From positions 220,841-284,840 of the forward strand of contig NZ_JBJYIN010000005.1 in NCBI RefSeq assembly GCF_046237015.1: a stretch of DNA of 64,000 nucleotides. The letters are read 5' to 3'. Shown here in pieces: positions 7,520-16,688 of this stretch; the first letter of the stretch is position 1; each line of letters opens with the position of its first letter. Position numbers and translations under genes: made by a program. The DNA is from JBJYIN01 sp046237015. GTDB lineage: Bacteria > Pseudomonadota > Gammaproteobacteria > Enterobacterales > Enterobacteriaceae. Under the pieces are notes generated by a model, which saw only the letters and a list, made by a program, of their open reading frames with translations, was not told the DNA's origin and did no database searches.

Positions 7520-10219
7520 TTACTGTAAACGACCGTGGCATTGCTTATACTTTTTACCAGAACCGCACGGACATGGATCGTTACGACCTATTTTACGATC
7601 GGCGTGGACAGGCATTCCCGTATTCAGGTTCGTCTCTTCCTGATGGCTCAATTGCTGCTGGCGAGCCAGACGTTCGGCCTCTTCACGGCGCTGCTGCTCT
7701 AGCGCTTCAATCTCTTCTGGCATACGTACCTGAACTTTGCTCAGCGTACTAATCACTTCATACTTCAGCGATTCCAGCATCGCAGCAAACATTGAGAATG
7801 ACTCACGCTTATATTCCTGCTTAGGATCCTTCTGAGCATAGCCTCGCAGATGGATGCCTTGCCGTAAATAGTCCATGGCCGCCAAATGCTCTTTCCACAG
7901 AGAATCCAGCGTTTGCAACATCACACCTTTCTCAAAGTTGCGCATCACTTCTACGCCGACAATCTCTTCTTTACGCTGATACACTTCAATCGCTTGTTGG
8001 AAAATACGTTCTCGCAACGTCTCTTCATGAAGCTCTGGCTCTTTATCCAGCCACGCTTTAATCGGCATATCCAGATCAAAGTCATTTTTCAGACGCTGTT
8101 CCAGCCCTTCTGTATCCCACATTTCTTCCAGAGATTCCGGTGGAATATAGCTATCGATGGTAACCTTGAATACATCTTCCCGAATACTATTAATCGTTTC
8201 ACTGATATCGGAAACATCCAACAATTCATTACGTTGGGTATAAATAGCACGACGTTGATCGTTAGCAACATCGTCATATTCCAGCAGTTGCTTACGGATA
8301 TCAAAGTTACGGCTTTCCACCTTCCGCTGAGCGTTAGCAATCGCTTTTGTCACCCATGGATGCTCAATCGCCTCGCCCGGTTTCATACCCAGCTTGCGCA
8401 TCATATTAGACACCCGATCAGAAGCAAAAATACGCATCAGCGCATCTTCCATTGACAGGTAGAATCGGGAAGAACCGGCATCGCCCTGACGACCAGAACG
8501 ACCACGTAGCTGGTTATCAATACGACGAGATTCGTGACGCTCCGTACCAATAATGTGCAGACCACCGGCGGCCAGCACGGCATCATGGCGTTCTTGCCAT
8601 GCCGCCTTGATCGCGGCGATTTGATCTTCATCAGGCGCATCCAGATGTGCTACTTCCGCCTGCCAGCTCCCGCCTAACACGATATCCGTACCACGACCGG
8701 CCATGTTGGTCGCGATGGTTACCGCTCCCGTTTGACCAGCCTGTGCAACAATGTCCGCTTCCATAGCATGGAATTTGGCGTTCAAAACATTATGCTTGAT
8801 GCCCGCTTTTTCCAATGCATGAGAAACAACCTCTGATTTTTCAATAGAGATCGTACCAACCAAGACCGGCTGGCCTTTTTGGGTGCGGTCTTTGATGTCT
8901 TCGATAATGGCATCAATCTTTTCTTGCTCTGTCATATAGACCAGATCGGGGAGGTCTTTACGAATCATTGGACGGTTGGTCGGCACAACAATCGTATCTA
9001 GCTTATAAATAGAGCTAAACTCAAATGCTTCCGTGTCCGCCGTACCGGTCATCCCTGCCAGTTTTTCATACAGTCGGAAATAATTCTGGAAAGTAATGGA
9101 AGCCAGCGTCTGGTTTTCATTCTGAATCGTCACGTGCTCTTTCGCTTCCACCGCCTGATGAAGACCATCAGACCAGCGGCGTCCTTGCATGGTACGGCCC
9201 GTGTGTTCATCAACGATGATAACTTCACCATCTTTAACGATGTAGTCCACATCGCGAGTAAACAACACATGCGCCCGTAATGCGGCCGTTACGTGATGCA
9301 TCAGCATAATGTTAGCCGGAGAGTACAGGGACTCCCCTTCTTCCATAATCCCTTCCCTAACCAGCAGCTCTTCCACCAGCACCAAACCACGTTCGGTCAG
9401 GTTAACCTGGCGAGCCTTCTCATCAACAGAGAAATGGCCTTCGCCGTGGAAAGTGTCTGAATCTTCTTTTTCCTGACGAATCAGATGAGGAATGATGGTA
9501 TTGACCCGAGTATAGAGTTCAGAGCTATCTTCAGCAGGACCGGAAATAATCAGTGGCGTACGGGCTTCATCAATAAGAATGGAGTCAACTTCATCCACCA
9601 AGGCGTAATAGAGTTTACGTTGTACACGCTCTTCTGGGCTGAACGCCATATTGTCGCGCAGGTAGTCAAAACCATACTCATTGTTCGTACCATAGGTAAT
9701 ATCTGCGGCATAGGCTTCACGCTTAGCCGGGGCAGGCATGTTAGGTAGGTTAATGCCCACACTCAAACCAAGGAACTCGAACAAAGGGCGGTTATTTTCA
9801 GCATCACGCTGTGCCAGATAGTCATTCACTGTCACCACATGCACGCCACGCCCCGTCAGCGCATTGAGATAAGCAGGCAGCGTTGCAGTCAGCGTTTTCC
9901 CTTCACCCGTACGCATTTCTGCAATACAGCGTTCGTTCAACACCATACCGCCGATAAGCTGTACGTCAAAGTGACGCATGCCAAAGACGCGCTTACTGGA
10001 TTCGCGAACCACGGCAAATGCTTCCGGTAATAAGTTTTCTAATGTTTCGCCTTTTTCCAGACGGGCACGAAACTCAAGCGTTTTCGCTTTCAGTTCCTCA
10101 TCCGAAAGTTTTTCCATTTCAGGTTCAAGGCGATTAATCACGTCTACATTCTTGCGCATACGGCGCAAAGTACGATCGTTACGACTACCAAAGATTTTAG
10201 TTAGAATATTCAAGGCCAT
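7520..10219 (-). CDS. secA: Preprotein translocase ATPase SecA
   Basis: Peripheral membrane motor that drives secretory preproteins through SecYEG. The 899-residue protein (E. coli 901) carries Walker A MRTGEGKT at 102-109, the DEAD-type VDEVDSILIDEAR in nucleotide-binding domain 1, and NMAGRGTDIVLGG and RGRSGRQGD in domain 2. A C-terminal zinc motif CPCGSGKKYKQCHG binds SecB and phospholipid (C883, C885, C894, H895). It lies 104 nt downstream of secM. The linker carries hairpins consistent with SecM-controlled exposure of the secA ribosome site, as established in E. coli. Confidence 0.98.
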   Translation of the reverse strand: MALNILTKIFGSRNDRTLRRMRKNVDVINRLEPEMEKLSDEELKAKTLEFRARLEKGETLENLLPEAFAVVRESSKRVFGMRHFDVQLIGGMVLNERCIAEMRTGEGKTLTATLPAYLNALTGRGVHVVTVNDYLAQRDAENNRPLFEFLGLSVGINLPNMPAPAKREAYAADITYGTNNEYGFDYLRDNMAFSPEERVQRKLYYALVDEVDSILIDEARTPLIISGPAEDSSELYTRVNTIIPHLIRQEKEDSDTFHGEGHFSVDEKARQVNLTERGLVLVEELLVREGIMEEGESLYSPANIMLMHHVTAALRAHVLFTRDVDYIVKDGEVIIVDEHTGRTMQGRRWSDGLHQAVEAKEHVTIQNENQTLASITFQNYFRLYEKLAGMTGTADTEAFEFSSIYKLDTIVVPTNRPMIRKDLPDLVYMTEQEKIDAIIEDIKDRTQKGQPVLVGTISIEKSEVVSHALEKAGIKHNVLNAKFHAMEADIVAQAGQTGAVTIATNMAGRGTDIVLGGSWQAEVAHLDAPDEDQIAAIKAAWQERHDAVLAAGGLHIIGTERHESRRIDNQLRGRSGRQGDAGSSRFYLSMEDALMRIFASDRVSNMMRKLGMKPGEAIEHPWVTKAIANAQRKVESRNFDIRKQLLEYDDVANDQRRAIYTQRNELLDVSDISETINSIREDVFKVTIDSYIPPESLEEMWDTEGLEQRLKNDFDLDMPIKAWLDKEPELHEETLRERIFQQAIEVYQRKEEIVGVEVMRNFEKGVMLQTLDSLWKEHLAAMDYLRQGIHLRGYAQKDPKQEYKRESFSMFAAMLESLKYEVISTLSKVQVRMPEEIEALEQQRREEAERLARQQQLSHQEETNLNTGMPVHADRKIGRNDPCPCGSGKKYKQCHGRLQ

Positions 10220-10323
10220 AATAATTTCGATCTCACAAACGCCACTTTTCCAGCGGCGGCAAAACTTAAGATTGCTGGGAAAAAACCCAACAGCTGTTAA
10301 TTATTAATAATAACGTTTTCAGC
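10220..10323 (-). promoter_or_regulatory. secM-secA intercistronic hairpin region (translational control of secA)
   Basis: On the minus strand this 104-nt linker contains CTGTTGGG/CCCAGCAA around a T-rich loop and a second helix CGCCGCT/AGTGGCG just before the weak GTGAGATC ribosome site of secA. In E. coli, stalling of the ribosome on secM opens a helix that hides the secA ribosome site. The layout here supports the same mechanism; the exact pairing is my inference. Confidence 0.6.
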
Positions 10324-10830
10324 TTATAAAGTCGGGCCAGCACGAATGCCTTGTGTTTGAGCAAGCCAGAGCCCTGGCTGGTGGAACGTTGAGGAAGGAA
10401 AGGAAATAGGCCCTATTGGGTTTACGGTGAATGGGCGTTTTTCTTCACGCGTTAACAGTGCATTGAGTGTATCAATTAGCATCAGCGAGTGAGGCTGAAG
10501 CTCATCATTCTGCTGGGAATGGATTTGTTGCGGTGTCGTCAGCGCAAAAGACAAGTGACGAATAACGGTACGAATGGCATGCTGGTGCCAATAATCCACA
10601 CCAAATGACGAACGACGGTGCGCTTCTTTCAGAGCCACCAGATCGGTAAGGTTGAGCGATACACTATTTTGGCGGCTAACACTTGATGTGGAATTCGGCA
10701 ACGAAGCAACATCTTGCGCTTCATTCAGACTTGCAGGCAAACCGAGACTCGCCGCGACCATCCCTAACAAAAGATGCGGCCAGAAATAACGTCTGCCAAA
10801 TTGTCGCCAACGATTTAGAATACCAATCAC
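10324..10830 (-). CDS. secM: Secretion monitor SecM (regulatory arrest peptide)
   Basis: Secreted regulatory peptide whose translation arrest reports secretion capacity and controls secA. From the GTG at 10830 it is 168 residues (E. coli 170), beginning VIGILNRWRQFGRRYFWPHLLLGMV, an unusually long Sec signal. The 10920 start of the longer open frame would overlap the divergent gene and has no family support. The C terminus ends QTQGIRAGPTL. The GIRAGP core and the upstream Trp are intact, but the Phe-Trp spacing is one residue longer than in E. coli and the residue after Trp is Leu rather than Ile. Only two residues follow the arrest proline. Confidence 0.95.
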   Translation of the reverse strand: MIGILNRWRQFGRRYFWPHLLLGMVAASLGLPASLNEAQDVASLPNSTSSVSRQNSVSLNLTDLVALKEAHRRSSFGVDYWHQHAIRTVIRHLSFALTTPQQIHSQQNDELQPHSLMLIDTLNALLTREEKRPFTVNPIGPISFPSSTFHQPGLWLAQTQGIRAGPTL

Positions 10831-10858
10831 AAGTTTAACGTCCGTCGGAGCCTGATTT

Positions 10859-11386
10859 ATGCGTGATAGTCGCCCACAATCACTAGAGTCATTATTTGAT
10901 AGCGCGTCAGGTACGAGCACGGGTCCACTGCATGATGTGCAGCAACGGGCTATCGCGTTATTAAAACTTAACCGCGCGGTACGCGGATTACTTCCAGCAC
11001 CGCTACATCCGTGGTGCCGCGTAGCAAATTATCGCCAAGGACTGTTAATTCTGGAAACCGCCAACGCAAACTGGTTGATGCGACTACGCTATGAACAGCC
11101 CGCTTTGCTCTCTGCATTACGCGCCCAAATATTACCATCATTAGCTTCAATCGACATCAGGATTAATCCATCGCTCGCCGCAAAAGGGTATGAAACGCTG
11201 AAAAATAACGACAAACCTTTGAGCAACGAAAGCGAAAGCAAACCGTTACGTCAGTTGAGTCAACAAAGCGCGGAAACATTGAGGGAATTGGCTGACCACA
11301 GCCCGGAAAAACTCAGCAAGATATTAGAACGACTGGCTTCGCTGGCCGGAGAGAGTACCAGTAAAACCAGTCGTAATAAGAAGTGA
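10859..11386 (+). CDS. DUF721/DciA-like protein
   Basis: 175-residue protein with the DUF721 pattern: LNRAVRGLLPAPLHPWCRVANYRQGLLILETANANWLMRLRYEQPALLSAL appears in pieces over residues 37-90, followed by a charged, probably disordered tail rich in Ser, Glu and Lys. In many bacteria that lack DnaC, DUF721 (DciA) helps load the replicative helicase DnaB; Enterobacterales generally use DnaC, so its role here is unclear. Translation starts at ATG 10859, only 28 bp from the divergent secM start. It converges on lpxC with a 12-bp gap. The fold assignment is from pattern recognition; the replication role is inference. Confidence 0.8.
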   Translation: MRDSRPQSLESLFDSASGTSTGPLHDVQQRAIALLKLNRAVRGLLPAPLHPWCRVANYRQGLLILETANANWLMRLRYEQPALLSALRAQILPSLASIDIRINPSLAAKGYETLKNNDKPLSNESESKPLRQLSQQSAETLRELADHSPEKLSKILERLASLAGESTSKTSRNKK

Positions 11387-11398
11387 CTATGCTAAACG

Positions 11399-12316
11399 TT
11401 ATGCCAACACTGTTGAAGGCGCTTTGAACGCCAACGGCATTTCAGCGTCGTCTTCAAAGGTCACATATTCCCACGCTTCCTGCTTAGCCAAAACAGCTTG
11501 TAACAGCTTATTGTTCAGAGCATGGCCGGATTTAAACGCAGTAAACGCACCAATGATGTTATGACCGCACATAAACAAGTCGCCAATGGCGTCCAACATT
11601 TTATGGCGAACAAACTCATCTTCAAAACGTAAACCGTCTTCGTTCAACACCCGGTAATCATCTACGACTATTGCGCAATCGAAACTGCCGCCCAGGCACA
11701 ACCCACGAGACTGCAAGTATTCAATATCACGCATAAAGCCAAAGGTGCGTGCACGACTAATCTGGCGCACGAACGCATCAGCAGAGAAGTCCAGACGATA
11801 ACGCTGGGAACCTGCATCAATAGCCGGATGGTTGAAATCGATAGTGAAATCAAGGCTAAAACCGTTAAACGGCGTCAACTCTGCCCATTTGTCACCATCT
11901 TCCACACGCACTGGCTGTTTGATACGCACGAATTTTTTAGCACTCTTCAGCTCTTCAATACCCGCATCTAACAACAGGTAAACAAAGGGGCTGGCACTGC
12001 CATCCATGATTGGAATTTCCGGTGCATCAACTTCAATGACAATATTGTCAATTCCCAACCCTGCAAGCGCAGCGTTAAGATGCTCCACCGTGGAAATACG
12101 CACGTCATGCTCATTAACCAGGCAAGTACAGAGCATGGTATCACGCACGGATTTTGCATCAGCCGGAAAATCAACCGGGGGATTCAAGTCAGTGCGACGA
12201 TAGATGACCCCGGTATTTGCCGGTGCAGGACGCATAGTCAGGGTGACTTTCTTGCCGGTATGTAAACCGACCCCTGTCGCCTGAACAATACGTTTTAATG
12301 TACGTTGTTTGATCAT
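11399..12316 (-). CDS. lpxC: UDP-3-O-acyl-N-acetylglucosamine deacetylase
   Basis: Zinc amidase for the first committed step of lipid A synthesis, cytosolic. From the ATG at 12316 the product has 305 residues, identical in length to E. coli LpxC, and starts MIKQRTLKRIVQATGVGLHTG. Metal and catalytic motifs are present: STVEHLNAALAG, HKMLDAIGDLFMCG and FKSGHALNN. The C-terminal tail ends in FKAPSTVLA, the hydrophobic end that in E. coli marks LpxC for FtsH proteolysis. It follows ftsZ at the end of the division cluster, as in E. coli. Confidence 0.98.
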   Translation of the reverse strand: MIKQRTLKRIVQATGVGLHTGKKVTLTMRPAPANTGVIYRRTDLNPPVDFPADAKSVRDTMLCTCLVNEHDVRISTVEHLNAALAGLGIDNIVIEVDAPEIPIMDGSASPFVYLLLDAGIEELKSAKKFVRIKQPVRVEDGDKWAELTPFNGFSLDFTIDFNHPAIDAGSQRYRLDFSADAFVRQISRARTFGFMRDIEYLQSRGLCLGGSFDCAIVVDDYRVLNEDGLRFEDEFVRHKMLDAIGDLFMCGHNIIGAFTAFKSGHALNNKLLQAVLAKQEAWEYVTFEDDAEMPLAFKAPSTVLA

Positions 12317-12418
12317 CATTTTATCTCGCATGTTACTGAACCTACCGAACTAGCATACACCAGCTTCGGCGGGACAGTTTAGCACAAAGAGCGGAGATTC
12401 CAACGTTATGCGGCAGCT

Positions 12419-13570
12419 TTAATCTGCCTGCTTACGCAGAAACGCCGGAATATCCAGATAGTCTGGCTCTTTATTGGTTTGCGGATTCTGGTCGTTGACC
12501 ACTTTCGCAACCGGTTTTTCCTGAGTCAGGGGCGTCATGCCATGCTGCTGGTAACGATGATCCATCACTGGCTGGCTGGCCTGTTTGTTCGTGACCAGCG
12601 TAATTTCTGGGCGTTTATCCATGCCGATACCCGTCGCCACCACCGTGACTCGCAGTTCGTCATTCATCTCTGGATCAAGAGACGTCCCGATAACCACAGT
12701 GGCATTGTCCGAAGCAAAAGCACGGATGGTGTTACCCACCGTCTCAAACTCATCCAGACGCAGGTCGAAACCGGCCGTAATGTTAACCAGGACACCACGC
12801 GCTCCAGACAGATCAATATCTTCCAACAGCGGGCTGGAAATCGCCATTTCAGCAGCTTCTTCTGCACGATCTTCGCCACGCGCCACGCCGGACCCCATCA
12901 TGGCATAGCCCATTTCAGACATCACAGTACGCACGTCCGCAAAGTCGACGTTCATCAGGCCAGGACGAGTGATCAGTTCAGCAATCCCCTGAACCGCGCC
13001 TTTCAGTACGTCATTCGCCGCGCCAAACGCATCCAGAAGAGAAATGCCACGCCCTAAAACTTTCAATAGCTTATCGTTTGGAATCGTGATCAAAGAATCG
13101 ACATGCTTGGATAGCTCGGCGATACCTTGCTCAGCAAACGCCATGCGTTTCTTGCCTTCAAAGTTGAAGGGTTTGGTAACAACGGCAACGGTCAGAATAC
13201 CCAGGTCTTTAGCCACTTCCGCCACGACTGGCGCAGCCCCTGTTCCCGTGCCGCCGCCCATACCGGCAGCGATAAACACCATGTCTGCCCCTTCGAGCGC
13301 AGCACGCAATGCTTCACGATCTTCTTCTGCGGAATTCCGACCTACTTCAGGATTAGCGCCTGCTCCCAAACCTTTGGTGATGCCGCTACCAATCTGAATC
13401 GTTTGTCCTACCGCCGTTTTACGCAATGCCTGCGCATCCGTATTGACTGCGAAAAACTCAACGCCTTCAATACGTTCACGCACCATGTGCTCGACGGCGT
13501 TGCCACCGCCGCCACCGACGCCGATGACTTTAATCACCGCGTCATTCGTTAATTCCATTGGTTCAAACAT
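12419..13570 (-). CDS. ftsZ: Cell division GTPase FtsZ
   Basis: Tubulin-like GTPase that forms the cytokinetic ring. The 383-residue protein (the E. coli length) has the G-box GGGTGTGAAP at 105-114, the N-terminal GVGGGGGNAVEHM loop, and a T7-loop segment NVDFADVRTVM. A variable linker with QPVMDHRYQQHG precedes the conserved C-terminal peptide PDYLDIPAFLRKQAD (369-383), which binds FtsA, ZipA and other partners. It is 68 bp downstream of ftsA on the minus strand. Confidence 0.99.
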   Translation of the reverse strand: MFEPMELTNDAVIKVIGVGGGGGNAVEHMVRERIEGVEFFAVNTDAQALRKTAVGQTIQIGSGITKGLGAGANPEVGRNSAEEDREALRAALEGADMVFIAAGMGGGTGTGAAPVVAEVAKDLGILTVAVVTKPFNFEGKKRMAFAEQGIAELSKHVDSLITIPNDKLLKVLGRGISLLDAFGAANDVLKGAVQGIAELITRPGLMNVDFADVRTVMSEMGYAMMGSGVARGEDRAEEAAEMAISSPLLEDIDLSGARGVLVNITAGFDLRLDEFETVGNTIRAFASDNATVVIGTSLDPEMNDELRVTVVATGIGMDKRPEITLVTNKQASQPVMDHRYQQHGMTPLTQEKPVAKVVNDQNPQTNKEPDYLDIPAFLRKQAD

Positions 13571-13638
13571 AGTTTCTCTCCGTTTTGTGCCTGTAACTGC
13601 GAGATCATAAACTGTGCCAGGTGATCTCTTTGATAAAA

Positions 13639-14895
13639 TTAAAATTCTTTCCTCAACCAGCTATTGATTCGTTTGAACCAGTTGCTTACCGAGGCGCGTT
13701 TTTCGACTTCGTGCTCACTGCCAAGGTGAGACTCTTTGCCGTAATGCAGTAACCCTACCGCTGTAGAATAGTAGGGCTCCTGCGCGTAATCTGTCAGACC
13801 TGTTATATTGAGTGGCTGTCCAATACGCACCTGTGTATGGAACACACGCTGTGCGCAAGCCGCCAATCCGTCAATCTGTGCCGCGCCTCCCGTCAGGACA
13901 ATACCTGCGGCGAGGTGATGCTTCACACCTTGTTGACGTAACTGCTCCTGCAATTGTAAAAGTTCATCGTTTACCAAATTCAACAGTTCGGTATAACGGG
14001 GTTCAATCACTTCAGCCAACGTTTGCCGTTGTAAGCTACGCGGTGGACGTCCCCCGACACTGGGAACCTCGACGTTTTCATCTTTGCCAACAATGGCCCC
14101 CAAAGCACAGCCATGCCGCACCTTAATGGCTTCAGCGTCAGTTGGCGGAGTACCAAACGCATAAGCGATATCACTGGTCACGACGTTGCCAGCATAAGGA
14201 ATCACTTTGGTATGTCGCAAAGCCCCGCCGGTATAAACGGCGATATCCATGGTTCCACCGCCAATATCTACCACGCAGACGCCCAATTCGCGCTCATCTT
14301 CCGTCAACACGGCATAGCTGGACGCTAACCCGGCAAAAATAAGCTGATCGACTTTCAAACCACAGCGTTCTACCGCTTTGACAATATTCTTCGCCATATC
14401 GTTATGGCAGGTGATCAGGTGGACTTTCGCCTGCATCCGCACACCCGATAACCCCACAGGGTTTTTAATCCCTTCCTGATAATCGATGGCATATTCCTGC
14501 GGAATCACATGAAGCACTCGATGTTCGTCACGGACACGCACGGACTTGGCGGTATGCACGACACTTTCTACGTCTTCCTGCGTGACCTCTTCCTCAGAAA
14601 TAGGCACCATCCCTATTTCATTCTGGCAACTGATGTGTTTGCCCGATAGTGCCAGATAGACAGAAGAAATCTGACAATCGGCCATTAATTCAGCCTGATC
14701 TATGGCACGTTGTACACATTTGACGACAGACTCAAGATCGTTAACACCGCCCTTATCCATACCACGGGACGGGCAACTGCCTACGCCAATAATATTGACC
14801 ATGCCATCGGGCAGAACCTCCCCCACCAGCGCAGCCACTTTTGCTGTACCGATCTCCAGCCCTACTACCAGTTTTCTGTCCGTCGACTTGATCAT
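13639..14895 (-). CDS. ftsA: Cell division protein FtsA (actin-like membrane tether)
   Basis: Actin-family ATPase that tethers FtsZ filaments to the inner membrane. The 418-residue protein (E. coli 420) has the phosphate loop VGLEIGTAKVAALVGE near its N terminus, VVDIGGGTMDIAVY, and VLTGGAAQIDG. It ends in the amphipathic membrane-targeting helix VSNWFKRINSWLRKEF. Its start overlaps the ftsQ stop by 4 nt, indicating coupled translation. Confidence 0.98.
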   Translation of the reverse strand: MIKSTDRKLVVGLEIGTAKVAALVGEVLPDGMVNIIGVGSCPSRGMDKGGVNDLESVVKCVQRAIDQAELMADCQISSVYLALSGKHISCQNEIGMVPISEEEVTQEDVESVVHTAKSVRVRDEHRVLHVIPQEYAIDYQEGIKNPVGLSGVRMQAKVHLITCHNDMAKNIVKAVERCGLKVDQLIFAGLASSYAVLTEDERELGVCVVDIGGGTMDIAVYTGGALRHTKVIPYAGNVVTSDIAYAFGTPPTDAEAIKVRHGCALGAIVGKDENVEVPSVGGRPPRSLQRQTLAEVIEPRYTELLNLVNDELLQLQEQLRQQGVKHHLAAGIVLTGGAAQIDGLAACAQRVFHTQVRIGQPLNITGLTDYAQEPYYSTAVGLLHYGKESHLGSEHEVEKRASVSNWFKRINSWLRKEF

Positions 14896-15758
14896 TGTTG
14901 TTTAGCCTGTGCCTGTTTCTGATTACTGTTCTGTTGCCGATCAATGTCTTGTTTCTGACCAACGTTTTGCTCATCAAACAAGGCCGGAGCCCAACCCACA
15001 GCGGCTCCCGAGTCATAACGCAGATCAACATAGCTAATACGCTTATTCTCGCCCTGCGCCTGTCGTTGCAACAACGGATAAAGCTCAATAAAACGGGCTA
15101 ATCGCCGCTCACGATCGTCTCGTCCCAATTCAAGGCGAATATCATCATCCAACCCCAACTGCCACGAATGACGCGCACTCATCGCCACCATTTTTAGCGA
15201 AAACTTTCTTGCAGATAGCACCTGGTTCATTGCCCGATACCCTTCCAGCACGTCAGTTTCCCCTCCTTCAGGGCCGTACAGTAATGGCATTTTGCGATTT
15301 CCGACCCGCTCGGCTGGAACGCTGAAAGCATTTCCTTCAGCATCGACCATCAATAGGTCATTCCAACGCGCAACCGGAACATATTCAACCAGATGAATCT
15401 TTAATTCATCCGGCCACTGTTTACGTACACTGGCCTGTTTGATCCAAGGCAGCCGTTCGATTTGCTGCTGGATAACGTTTACATCCTGCGTCATAAACGT
15501 CCCCGGTGCGCCCAATGCTAAAATCGCCTGACGAATATCGTCATTGGTGGTGTATTGTCGATCGCCGGTTACAACCATACGAGACAGCGGTAAACGACTG
15601 GCATCCTTCATCCACTCGACAACCATCCAGCCCCCCCAGACGATCGTTCCCACCACCATCAGCAGGAACAACATTCCAGCTAACTGCCCACCATTGCTGC
15701 GACGCGTTCCCTTAGACTCCGGCTCCCTACCGCGTGTATTCAGCGCTGCCTGCGACAT
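14892..15758 (-). CDS. ftsQ: Cell division protein FtsQ
   Basis: Bitopic inner-membrane divisome protein that recruits FtsB and FtsL. The 288-residue protein has a short cytoplasmic tail, one transmembrane segment at about residues 27-47, and a POTRA domain beginning near LPLSRMVVTGDRQYTTNDDI. The beta domain follows, with LVEYVPVARWND and YVDLRYDSGAAVGW. The C-terminal tail is rich in Gln, Asn and Asp (a run of QN/QK motifs after residue 262), longer than in E. coli (276) and likely disordered. The start is 1 nt from the ddlB stop. Confidence 0.97.
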   Translation of the reverse strand: MSQAALNTRGREPESKGTRRSNGGQLAGMLFLLMVVGTIVWGGWMVVEWMKDASRLPLSRMVVTGDRQYTTNDDIRQAILALGAPGTFMTQDVNVIQQQIERLPWIKQASVRKQWPDELKIHLVEYVPVARWNDLLMVDAEGNAFSVPAERVGNRKMPLLYGPEGGETDVLEGYRAMNQVLSARKFSLKMVAMSARHSWQLGLDDDIRLELGRDDRERRLARFIELYPLLQRQAQGENKRISYVDLRYDSGAAVGWAPALFDEQNVGQKQDIDRQQNSNQKQAQAKQQ

Positions 15759-15759
15759 A

Positions 15760-16680
15760 TCAGCCAGCCAACTCCAATACCCTTGCCACCAATTGCGAGA
15801 AACTCAAACCATGCTGGCGAGCCGCCATCGGCACCAGACTATGATTGGTCATCCCCGGAGAGGTATTCACCTCCAGCAGATAGAATGCGCCATCGCTATC
15901 CATCATCAGGTCAACGCGCCCCCAACCTCTGCAATCGAGCGCCCGATACGCCGCCATTGATAAGCTCGCCAATTCCTGTTCTTTCTCAGCCGACAAACCG
16001 CTTGGACAAAAATATTGGGTGTCATCCGACAGGTATTTAGCTTCATAGTCATAAAATGTACCGGCTGCCTGAATACGGATAGCAGGCAGTACCTCATCAC
16101 CCAGAATCGCGACGGTATATTCTGGACCGCTCAACCATTTCTCTACCAGCACATCATCGTCATGGCGAAATGCTTCAGTCATCGCCGCATGCAGGTCACC
16201 AGCCTGATTCACCTTGCTCATGCCGACGCTGGAACCTTCACGACTCGGTTTCACGATCAAAGGCAGTCCCAGATGCGCTAACTTAGCCAACAGCTCACCT
16301 TCGCTAATCGCAGCAAATTGCTGACGATTCAATGCGATATACGGTGAAACGGGTAAACCAGATGCAGCCCACACCAGCTTGGTACGCAGTTTATCCATGG
16401 TCAACGCGGAAGCCATCACACCGCTTCCGGTATAGGGCAACTGCAAAAATTCCAACACACCCTGTAATGTGCCATCTTCACCACCACGACCATGCAAGGC
16501 AATAAACGCTTTGGTGAAACCCTCATCCTTTAAATGCGTTACCGGGAAATCACGCGTATCGACAGCGTGAGCATTAATCCCTGCTTCTTTCAGTCCATCC
16601 AGCACCGCTTGGCCTGAAAGTAACGACACTTCACGTTCGGCAGAGGTTCCACCAAGCAATACAGCAACCTTCTCAGTCAT
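15760..16680 (-). CDS. ddlB: D-alanine--D-alanine ligase B
   Basis: ATP-grasp ligase that makes the D-Ala-D-Ala dipeptide for peptidoglycan precursors. From the ATG at 16680 it has 306 residues, the same as E. coli DdlB, starting MTEKVAVLLGGTSAEREVSL. Visible are HGRGGEDGTLQGVLE, the ATP-binding loop PLIVKPSREGSSVGMSKV and the metal-binding LLEVNTSPGMTNHS. The open frame extends to 16692 but would overlap murC by 4 nt; I prefer MTEK by family match. Confidence 0.97.
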   Translation of the reverse strand: MTEKVAVLLGGTSAEREVSLLSGQAVLDGLKEAGINAHAVDTRDFPVTHLKDEGFTKAFIALHGRGGEDGTLQGVLEFLQLPYTGSGVMASALTMDKLRTKLVWAASGLPVSPYIALNRQQFAAISEGELLAKLAHLGLPLIVKPSREGSSVGMSKVNQAGDLHAAMTEAFRHDDDVLVEKWLSGPEYTVAILGDEVLPAIRIQAAGTFYDYEAKYLSDDTQYFCPSGLSAEKEQELASLSMAAYRALDCRGWGRVDLMMDSDGAFYLLEVNTSPGMTNHSLVPMAARQHGLSFSQLVARVLELAG

Positions 16681-16688
16681 GATGTTTC

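Noticed and set aside
7886..8455. 189-codon plus-strand frame inside secA
   Set aside because: Antisense to conserved SecA sequence; its Phe/His/Gln-rich composition is typical of a shadow frame.
10831..10920. N-terminal extension of SecM to an ATG at 10920
   Set aside because: It would overlap the start of the divergent DUF721 gene by about 60 bp and displace the signal-like N terminus. The GTG at 10830 gives the family start and length.
12479..13552. Several plus-strand frames (up to 192 codons) opposite ftsZ
   Set aside because: Antisense to one of the most conserved genes of the cluster; no ribosome sites or domain patterns.
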